In this document: positions 52,245-58,281 of the stretch, one piece after another | Position numbering within the stretch: the first letter of the stretch is position 1 | Layout of the letters: every line of letters starts with the position of its first letter | From: Caulobacteraceae bacterium | GTDB lineage: Bacteria > Pseudomonadota > Alphaproteobacteria > Caulobacterales > Caulobacteraceae | Direction: 5' to 3' | Assembly: GCA_019748055.1 (NCBI GenBank) | Contig: JAIEQC010000022.1 | Location: forward strand, 1-58,281 | Length of the DNA: 58,281 bases | Translations under genes and position numbers: made by a program | The notes under the pieces: generated by a model | Database searches by the model: none | What the model saw: only the letters and a program-made list of their open reading frames with translations | What the model was told of the DNA's origin: nothing

Positions 52245-53723
52245 ATGAAGATCGAGTTCGCCGCGTCCGCGGGTGCCGCCCCGGTTCTGGCCGTGATGGC
52301 CCATGAAGGCCGCAGTCTGGCCGGCGCGGGTGTGCAGCTGGATGCGGCGACAGGAGGGGCGCTGTCGCGTGCCATGAACGCCAGCCGCTTCACCGGCGCG
52401 AAAAACTCTACCCAGGTCGTCGCCGGCGTCTCCGGCTGCGACGCGGCCACCGTGGTGATCACGGGTGCGGGCCAGGCCGGCCAGGTCGACGATCTGGCAC
52501 TGGAAGCCGCCGCAGGCGCCGCCTACCACGCGGTCAAGATGTCCGGCGCCGACGTCCTGGCCATCGACGTCTCCCATCTTTCGGCCCAGCAGGCCGCGCG
52601 GGCCGCCTTCGCCGCGCGACTGGCCGCCTATCGCTTCCTGAAGTACCGTACGACGCTGAGACCCGAGAAGACGCCGTCGATCGACACGATCCGGATCGTC
52701 GCGGCGGACCCCAAGGCGGCCCAGGTCGTCTACGACGCCGACTTCGCCCCGGTCGCCGAGGCGATCGAGTTCAGCCGCGACCTGGTCTCCGAACCGGCCA
52801 ACATTCTGTATCCCGAGGAATACGCCCGCCGCGTCAAGGCTCTCGAGACGCTCGGCCTCGAGGTCGAGGTGTTGGGCGAGAAGGAGCTGGAAAAGCTCGG
52901 CTTCCGCACCCTGCTGGCCGTGGGGCAGGGCAGCGTGCGCGACAGCCAGGTCGCAATCATGAAGTGGAACGGCGGGAACAAGGGCGATCGGCCCATCGCG
53001 TTCGTCGGCAAGGGCGTCTGCTTCGACACCGGCGGGATCTCCATCAAACCCGCCGAGGGCATGGAGGAGATGAAGTGGGACATGGGCGGCTCGGCCGCCG
53101 TCGTCGGCCTGATGCACGCGCTCGCCGGCCGCAAGGCCAAGGTCAACGCCGTCGGCGTCATCGGCCTGGTCGAGAACATGCCCGACGGCAACGCCATCCG
53201 CCCCGGTGACGTGGTCGAGACCCTGTCGGGCCAGACCGTCGAGATCCTGAACACCGACGCCGAGGGCCGCCTCGTGCTGGCCGATTGCCTCTGGTACACG
53301 CAGGAGCGCTTCAAGCCGAAGTTCATGGTCGATCTTGCCACCCTGACCGGGGCCATGATCGTCTCGCTGGGCCTGGAGTACGCTGGCGTCTTCACCAACT
53401 CCGACGAACTGGCCGAGAACATCGGCAAGGCCGCGCCCAAGGTCGGCGAGAACGTCTGGCGCATGCCGATCCCGGCGATCTACGAGCGTCACATCGACAG
53501 CCCGATCGCCGATGTGAAGAACATGGGCAACGGCCGCGCCGGCGGCTCCATCACCGCCGCCCTGTTCCTGCAACGCTTCACCAACGGCGTGCCCTGGGCG
53601 CACATCGACATCGCCCCGACGGCCTGGGTCAAGGACTCCAAAAACCCGACCGTGCCGGACGGCGCCGTCGGCTGGGGCGTCCGCACCCTCGACCGCATGG
53701 TCCGCGACGCCTACGAGGGGTGA
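52245..53723 (+). CDS. pepA: Leucyl aminopeptidase (M17)
   Basis: This cytosolic di-zinc peptidase removes N-terminal residues from peptides. The 492-residue protein has the metal-binding KGVCFDTGGISIKPAEGMEEMKWDMGG region and the M17 signature NTDAEGRLVLAD. An AGGAG precedes the ATG. It is divergent from lptF. A hairpin at 53732-53756 follows the stop. Confidence 0.96.
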   Translation: MKIEFAASAGAAPVLAVMAHEGRSLAGAGVQLDAATGGALSRAMNASRFTGAKNSTQVVAGVSGCDAATVVITGAGQAGQVDDLALEAAAGAAYHAVKMSGADVLAIDVSHLSAQQAARAAFAARLAAYRFLKYRTTLRPEKTPSIDTIRIVAADPKAAQVVYDADFAPVAEAIEFSRDLVSEPANILYPEEYARRVKALETLGLEVEVLGEKELEKLGFRTLLAVGQGSVRDSQVAIMKWNGGNKGDRPIAFVGKGVCFDTGGISIKPAEGMEEMKWDMGGSAAVVGLMHALAGRKAKVNAVGVIGLVENMPDGNAIRPGDVVETLSGQTVEILNTDAEGRLVLADCLWYTQERFKPKFMVDLATLTGAMIVSLGLEYAGVFTNSDELAENIGKAAPKVGENVWRMPIPAIYERHIDSPIADVKNMGNGRAGGSITAALFLQRFTNGVPWAHIDIAPTAWVKDSKNPTVPDGAVGWGVRTLDRMVRDAYEG

Positions 53724-53731
53724 CTTCAGCT

Positions 53732-53756
53732 CCGGACGCCGCGCTGCGGCGTCCGG
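53732..53756. terminator. Hairpin between convergent pepA and oxygenase-like gene
   Basis: An 11-bp perfect stem (53732-53742 with 53746-53756) with a GCT loop lies between two convergent stops. No T tract is present on either side, so any terminator action would be weak or Rho-assisted. Confidence 0.45.
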
Positions 53757-53758
53757 GC

Positions 53759-54370
53759 TCAGGCGTAATTGAAGCTGATTGAGATACGCTCGGCCTTGGC
53801 CGCATTGGGCGGCACCTCGTGGCGCAGCCAGCTTTCCCACATCAGAACCGTGCCCGGACGCGGGGCCAGATAGACGAAGGGGCGTTCCGCCTCCGGCGCG
53901 TCGGGCCGTACGCCGGGGCGGGCCATCATCATCGGCAGGCGCGGATCCTCAAGCTTCAGGGCGGAGGCGCCGTCGGGCACCTCGACATAGACCGTGCCGC
54001 TGAGGAAGGCGTGCGGGTGGATGTGGCCGCTGTGCCCGCCGCCGGGCTTCAGGACGTTGACCCACAGATTGTCCAGCCGCGGCCGACGCGCCAGATCGAA
54101 ATTCAGAGCTTGGGCATACAGTTGCGCATGCCTGTCCAGACGCCGCTTCAGCTCTGCGAACTCGGGCAGCCGCTGCGGCAGGTCGGTGAGCGAACCATAG
54201 GAGGTGTAGCCGCGATAGCCGTTGGCCCGGCACCACGCCCGCCCCGCGCCGTCCTCCGCCGCAAGCATCCGACAAGCCGCTGCGAGCTCCGCGTTGAAGT
54301 CGACGAAGCCGGGCGCGGTCGCCAGGCTGGCCTCATAGATCTGGGTCACGAACAGCGGGCGCAGGGTCAT
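53759..54370 (-). CDS. TIGR02466-type protein, putative 2OG-Fe(II) oxygenase
   Basis: The 203-residue protein starts at ATG 54370, chosen because GGGGAG lies just upstream; a GTG at 54397 that overlaps the previous stop lacks a ribosome binding site. The core GGGHSGHIHPHAFLSGTVYV and the C-terminal WLRHEVPPN ... ERISISFNYA give the His/His/Arg pattern of the double-stranded beta-helix dioxygenases; a clear HxD is not certain. Family members of this type are of unknown substrate. It follows the phospholipase D-like gene on the same strand. Confidence 0.75.
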   Translation of the reverse strand: MTLRPLFVTQIYEASLATAPGFVDFNAELAAACRMLAAEDGAGRAWCRANGYRGYTSYGSLTDLPQRLPEFAELKRRLDRHAQLYAQALNFDLARRPRLDNLWVNVLKPGGGHSGHIHPHAFLSGTVYVEVPDGASALKLEDPRLPMMMARPGVRPDAPEAERPFVYLAPRPGTVLMWESWLRHEVPPNAAKAERISISFNYA

Positions 54371-54393
54371 CCGCTCCCCATAGCCCGCGAGGC

Positions 54394-55878
54394 TCACCGG
54401 CGCGACAGGGTGCGCCGCCGTTCCTCATAGGGCCGCTGCGAGACGTTGCGCCGCTTCCATGGCCGCCAGGCGTCGGCGGTGGAGACGGGGTCGCCCAGCT
54501 GCCACTCGGCGATCAGCCGCTCCATGGCGTTCGGCGGCTCGGCGCCCAGGGGCGACATCCGGCCCTCGTTCAGCTTCTCGATCGCCTTGCCCATCGACCC
54601 GAACAGCGCCTCCGCCGCCGCGAAGGCCGCCCCGTCCACGCCCAGGAAGTGCCCGATCGAGCGGTGCCGGAACCCCTCCACCGCCGCGCGACCCTCGGCG
54701 GTGTCCGGCTCCAGCGTCAGGTCGCACTCGGTGTCGAACCCCATGGACCGGTTGTTCAGATTGGCCGAGCCGATGCGCAGCAGAGTGTCGTCGATCACGG
54801 TCACCTTGGCGTGCACGATGATCCGCTCGCCGCGCCGCGTGTTGGGGCTGAAGGCATAGAAGCGGTCGTGCGCGTCCGCCTGCTCCAGCCGGTACAGGAC
54901 CTCCGACCGCGCCGTGTCCATGGTGATGCCGTCGAACCAGCTGGGGCTGGACCCGGTGGACACCACCACGATCTCAGGCCCGTCCGGCTCCTTCAGGCGC
55001 TCGGCCAGCGCCGCCGCGATGGCGGGGGACGTGAAGTACTGGTTCTCGAAATAGATGCGCCGCCGGGCGGACCGGATCGCCGCCAGGTGCAGGGCCTCCA
55101 CCTCCCGCGCGGCGCCGCGTCCGCCATGGGCGGGCTCGGTGCGCGAGATGCCGACCGGCACGTCGGTGAACTCCGGCTCCACGCCGTCGGGCCAGGGATC
55201 GGAGACGCCCTCGGGGTCGGCCAGGGTCCGCTCCCAGGTCGCGCGGAACCAGCGCTCGCGCGCCAGATCGCCCAGCGCCCGCGCGGCCGGGCCGTCCACC
55301 ACGCACATCGTCTCGTGCCGCGCGGGGGCCAGGGTGCCGTTCGGCTGCACGCGCCGGGGATCGGCGTCGCGGTGGTCCAGCGTGTCCCACCGGTCCGGTC
55401 CCAGGTCGCCGCTGCCGCAGAAGGCGACGGCGTCGTCGATCACCACCATCTTCTGGTGATGGCAGGCGCCGATCGGCCCCGGGCTGTCCAGCCGGAACTC
55501 CACGAACCGCTTGCGGAACCAGCGCTGGGCGCGATGGGGAAAGAAGCCCTGCGACGCCGCGATCAGGATCGGCGAGTTCCAGATCAGCAAGCGCACGTCG
55601 AGGTCCGGCCGGGACTTCACCATCATCCGCAGCTGATGCCCGATCTCCGCATGACGGTCGCCATGCCGGCTGTCGGGGTCCAGCCGGGTACGTGGATCGA
55701 ACTGCCAGCCCAGGATCACCACCGACCTCTTCGCCTTGGAAAGGGACGAGGCCAGCGCGTCGAACCACGCCTGCCCGTCGATCAGCGTCGCCGCGCGGGG
55801 CGCGCGTTCCGTGCGCCAGCACAGGCCGGGCCGGGAGAGCAGGGGGGCGTCGTCGCCGGGCGCGGGGTCAGGGGTCAT
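54394..55878 (-). CDS. Phospholipase D-like protein
   Basis: The 494-residue protein has two HKD motifs: HHQKMVVIDDAVAFCGSGD (first) and HAKVTVIDDTLLRIGSANLNNRS (second), the hallmark of the PLD superfamily. No membrane helix or signal peptide is visible, in contrast to cardiolipin synthases, so it is closer to soluble bacterial phospholipase D. The start at ATG 55878 follows a 160-nt spacer. It may act on phospholipids or other phosphodiesters. The downstream oxygenase-like gene overlaps or nearly abuts. Confidence 0.9.
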   Translation of the reverse strand: MTPDPAPGDDAPLLSRPGLCWRTERAPRAATLIDGQAWFDALASSLSKAKRSVVILGWQFDPRTRLDPDSRHGDRHAEIGHQLRMMVKSRPDLDVRLLIWNSPILIAASQGFFPHRAQRWFRKRFVEFRLDSPGPIGACHHQKMVVIDDAVAFCGSGDLGPDRWDTLDHRDADPRRVQPNGTLAPARHETMCVVDGPAARALGDLARERWFRATWERTLADPEGVSDPWPDGVEPEFTDVPVGISRTEPAHGGRGAAREVEALHLAAIRSARRRIYFENQYFTSPAIAAALAERLKEPDGPEIVVVSTGSSPSWFDGITMDTARSEVLYRLEQADAHDRFYAFSPNTRRGERIIVHAKVTVIDDTLLRIGSANLNNRSMGFDTECDLTLEPDTAEGRAAVEGFRHRSIGHFLGVDGAAFAAAEALFGSMGKAIEKLNEGRMSPLGAEPPNAMERLIAEWQLGDPVSTADAWRPWKRRNVSQRPYEERRRTLSRR

Positions 55879-56039
55879 GGCAGCGCCTAACGGCTCGCGA
55901 GGGATTTCGTGCCGTGTCCTGCGTCACACGATGGAGCGCCGATCGTCAATCGTGACGCTTTGTTCATGCGGGCCGCCGTTGTCGGTCGACGCGAAATGGC
56001 GCATAACGGCGCTCGCAGACAGGAGGGAAGGTCGGCGAA

Positions 56040-56225
56040 ATGCATGCGCTGATCGAATTCATCGCCGGAATCGTGGCCGCCCTGGCCATGGCCGCCCTGT
56101 CGCAGTTCGGCATGGAAATGCGCGACCGTCGCGCCGACGAGCCCGAGGTTCGCCGCGTCAAGGACGACTGCGCGCCCAAGCCTTCGCGGACCGTGCTCAT
56201 CTCCGCGCCGTCGCGCGACTGCTGA
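56040..56225 (+). CDS. Small membrane protein (61 aa), unknown function
   Basis: The 61-residue frame has a strong AGGAGGGAAGG upstream region. It starts MHALIEFIAGIVAALAMAALSQF, one membrane helix with a short N-terminus, then a charged tail (MRDRRADEPEVRR) with two Cys. It sits 89 nt upstream of the tipN-like gene on the same strand and could be co-transcribed with it. No family is recognised. Confidence 0.55.
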   Translation: MHALIEFIAGIVAALAMAALSQFGMEMRDRRADEPEVRRVKDDCAPKPSRTVLISAPSRDC

Positions 56226-56314
56226 ATCGCGGTTTCGTCTCCGTTCGCCTTTGCGGCGAGCGGGCGAATGTTTAGGGTCGCCCGTCCGCGTCCCAGACCC
56301 GAAGTCCGCACCCG

Positions 56315-58281
56315 ATGAAGAACCGCCAACGGCCGCCGCTCAATCTGACCGCCCCCGAAGCGGAGACGGCGGTGACGGACGCGGCTCCGGACGTCGGGGC
56401 GGGTGCCCCCGAAGCTGAATCTACGACCGATCTGGATCCTCTGCCGAGCGCTCCGGAACGCCCGATGTCGGAACGCCGCCGTCGGCGTCTGGCCGAGGAA
56501 GCCGCCCGGCGCGAAGCCGAACTGGCCGTCGGGGACCGCGTTTCGAGCCCCGAGATGGCCGTCCCCACCGGCTCGCCGCCGGCTCCGCTGGAGCAGTCTT
56601 CACCGCCGGAAGCCGTCGCGAGGACTTCCGTGGCGCTGGCCGCGTCCACGTCGGCCAAGCCCAGCCCCGCGCCCTACTGGATCGCCGCTGTTGCTTCCGC
56701 GCTGTGGGCCGCGGGCGTAGCCGCGCTGGTGGCTTATGAGACGGGCTTCGGCTCGGTCGAATTGGAGCCGTTGCGGCTGGCCGCCTATGCCCTGATCGCC
56801 TTGGCTCCGGCGGGTCTCGCGCTCCTTCTGGCGCGCGCCATGGCCGACTCCACCCGTTTGGCCGCCGAGACGCGGCGAGCCCGGGACCTTTCGGAGGCCC
56901 TGCTGGCCCCCACGGCGCTTGCCGCTCAGGAAGCGGGCGGGGCCCTTACCTTGTTGCGTCAGGACGTGGATCATGCCGCGCTCGCGGCCGAGCGCGCTCG
57001 CCGCGACATGACCCTTCTGCGTGAGGCCCTGTCGGATGAGACGCAGCGCCTCAACCAGGCCGCAGAGACTGCAGCCGCAACCGCCCGCCGCCTGTCAGAG
57101 GCCCTGTCGCAGGAGCGGCTGGCCATGGAGCAGTTGAATCAGAAGCTGGACGGCCAGGCCCTGGTCGTCGTCGAGGCGGTCGAGCGTCAGTCCCGCATGG
57201 TCATGGATGCCTCCGACTTGGCCCAGGCCCAGCTGCGTGAAGCGGAGGCCGCACTTGCCGCGCGCGCCGCCGATCTGGCCGCCGCCGCCGGAGAGGCGCA
57301 GGACGCCGCCCGCGCCGCCGCCGACGATCTGGCGCGCCAGACGCTTCGGTTGGAGAACGCCGGTTCCGGCGTCGCCGAACAGATCCAGTCGGTGGAGGAA
57401 GGGCTGGGCCAGCAGCGCGCGGCCCTGGTCACCGCCGCCTACGCCCTGCGCACGGATCAGGAGGATTTCTCCGCCCAGGTCGAGAGCCAGCGCGCCCAGC
57501 TGGTGGAACAGCTGTCGGCCGCCCGAGCCGCCGGCGGTGAACTGGTCGAGACGTCAGCGGGCGCCGTGGAGACGGTTCGCGACCTGATCGAGGCCGCTAC
57601 CGATCAGTTCCGCGCCCTGATCGACATGTCCCAGCGCGAGGCCGACGGCTTCGACGCCGCCACCAAGGTCGCGCTGGACCGTTTCGAGGCCCTCGCCGCT
57701 GAGGCTCGCGACGTGCAGATCGAAGAGACGCATCGCGCGCTGGAGGCGTTGCAGGCCACGGCCGAGGCCGCCCGCGCAACGGCGCAGCAGTCGGCCGCGG
57801 AAGCCCAGCATCGGGCCGACCGGCTCGGCGAAGCCTTGTTCGCCGCCGCCCAGCAGGCCGATGAGGCCGCCGACGCCCGCATAGAGGGCGCACGCCGCCT
57901 GGTGGCCGAAAGCGCCGGGCTGGTGGACGAGGCGGGCCAACGCGCACAGCAGCGTCTGGAAGCCTTGGCCGACCGCTTGGGCGTCATGCTGGATCAAGTC
58001 GAGGGCGCCCTGAACGAGCTCGACGGCAAGGCCGCCGAACTGCCGGAGGCCGCCCGCGTCCGCGCCGAGTCCGTGCGCGCGGTCGTCGAGGATGGGCTGA
58101 AGGCCTTGTCCGAGGCCTCCCGCAAGGCTGCAGAGGACACCGAGGCGCTGGAAGCCGCCTTCCAGGAGCGAGTCCGCCGCAACTACGAAATGCTGACCGA
58201 GGCCGTACGTCTGATGGGCGTGGTTTCGGGCGACGCTTCCGGTCGCCGCCGCGAGCCCGAGCCCGCCCCGCGGGCCGAGCC
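56315..58281 (+). CDS. tipN: TipN-like polarity protein (partial, cut by window end)
   Basis: The frame is open for 655 codons to the window edge with no stop. After a disordered acidic N-terminus (about 1-118), two hydrophobic helices follow (about 121-145 and 153-177) with a short loop, then a long Ala/Glu/Arg/Leu-rich coiled coil to the edge. This two-helix plus long coiled-coil layout is that of Caulobacter TipN, the birth-scar protein that marks the new pole, guides flagellum placement and helps chromosome segregation. The start at ATG 56315 is the first in frame. Another coiled-coil polarity protein cannot be excluded. Confidence 0.7.
   Translation, partial: MKNRQRPPLNLTAPEAETAVTDAAPDVGAGAPEAESTTDLDPLPSAPERPMSERRRRRLAEEAARREAELAVGDRVSSPEMAVPTGSPPAPLEQSSPPEAVARTSVALAASTSAKPSPAPYWIAAVASALWAAGVAALVAYETGFGSVELEPLRLAAYALIALAPAGLALLLARAMADSTRLAAETRRARDLSEALLAPTALAAQEAGGALTLLRQDVDHAALAAERARRDMTLLREALSDETQRLNQAAETAAATARRLSEALSQERLAMEQLNQKLDGQALVVVEAVERQSRMVMDASDLAQAQLREAEAALAARAADLAAAAGEAQDAARAAADDLARQTLRLENAGSGVAEQIQSVEEGLGQQRAALVTAAYALRTDQEDFSAQVESQRAQLVEQLSAARAAGGELVETSAGAVETVRDLIEAATDQFRALIDMSQREADGFDAATKVALDRFEALAAEARDVQIEETHRALEALQATAEAARATAQQSAAEAQHRADRLGEALFAAAQQADEAADARIEGARRLVAESAGLVDEAGQRAQQRLEALADRLGVMLDQVEGALNELDGKAAELPEAARVRAESVRAVVEDGLKALSEASRKAAEDTEALEAAFQERVRRNYEMLTEAVRLMGVVSGDASGRRREPEPAPRAE

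Noticed and set aside
1..58281. CRISPR arrays, insertion sequences or rRNA operons
   Set aside because: No regularly spaced repeats, transposase motifs, terminal inverted repeats or rRNA sequences were noticed.

Overview
The window is chromosomal DNA of a high-GC alphaproteobacterium, most likely a Caulobacteraceae member close to Brevundimonas or Caulobacter. Supporting signs are a TipN-like polarity protein, a PleA-like lytic transglycosylase preceded by a perfect CtrA box (TTAA-N7-TTAAC), DUF2336 proteins, a GTP-type PEP carboxykinase, an EcfG-like promoter motif and the alphaproteobacterial gene order around secE-nusG-rplK. It is almost entirely gene-dense core genome. I found no insertion sequence, prophage, CRISPR array, rRNA gene or replication origin.

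Layout. 1-1.74 kb: a tiny lipoprotein and a CNNM/CBS (CorC-HlyC) membrane protein. 1.85-6.16 kb: tRNA-Trp, secE, nusG, rplK, rplA, a DUF2059 gene set between rplA and rplJ, then rplJ and rplL, with clear hairpin terminators after nusG, rplA and rplL. 6.2-14.8 kb: DJ-1/PfpI protein, lipoprotein, M61 peptidase, D-Ala-D-Ala carboxypeptidase with SPOR domain, phasin, clpS-clpA and a CsbD stress protein. 14.8-21.8 kb: chrA, a DUF4287/DUF5655 protein, an rRNA pseudouridine synthase coupled to a DUF938 methyltransferase-like protein, GTP-PEPCK, a ThiO-like oxidase and a TonB-like protein. 22.0-26.5 kb: CtrA box, PleA-like transglycosylase, DUF2336 protein, Hpt protein, NAD kinase, second DUF2336 protein. 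This is the most intriguing cluster of poorly understood genes.

26.7-36.4 kb: class II aldolase coupled to a putative outer-membrane protein, RND adaptor and pump, orphan prepilin peptidase, TetR regulator, tRNA-Thr, HIT protein, holin-like membrane protein and an Nramp-like transporter with altered metal-site motifs. 36.5-43.3 kb: fabD, a membrane zinc-ribbon protein, fabG, acpP, fabF, mltG, yicC, gmk, and a micro-ORF with an exceptionally long Shine-Dalgarno sequence that its own coding region can mask. 44-52 kb: a tight minus-strand envelope operon lptF-lptG-lptD-surA-pdxA-rsmA-map. 52.2-58.3 kb: pepA (divergent), a putative 2OG-oxygenase, a phospholipase D-like protein, a 61-residue membrane peptide and the 5' two-thirds or so of a tipN-like gene cut by the window edge.

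Functionally the window joins translation (ribosomal proteins, RsmA, Map), lipid and envelope construction (Fab enzymes, MltG, LptD/F/G, SurA, DacF-like) and cell polarity or cell-cycle functions (TipN-like, PleA-like, CtrA box, Hpt). Regulatory-site calls rest on motif reading by eye. Identities rest on recognised protein motifs, not on database searches.
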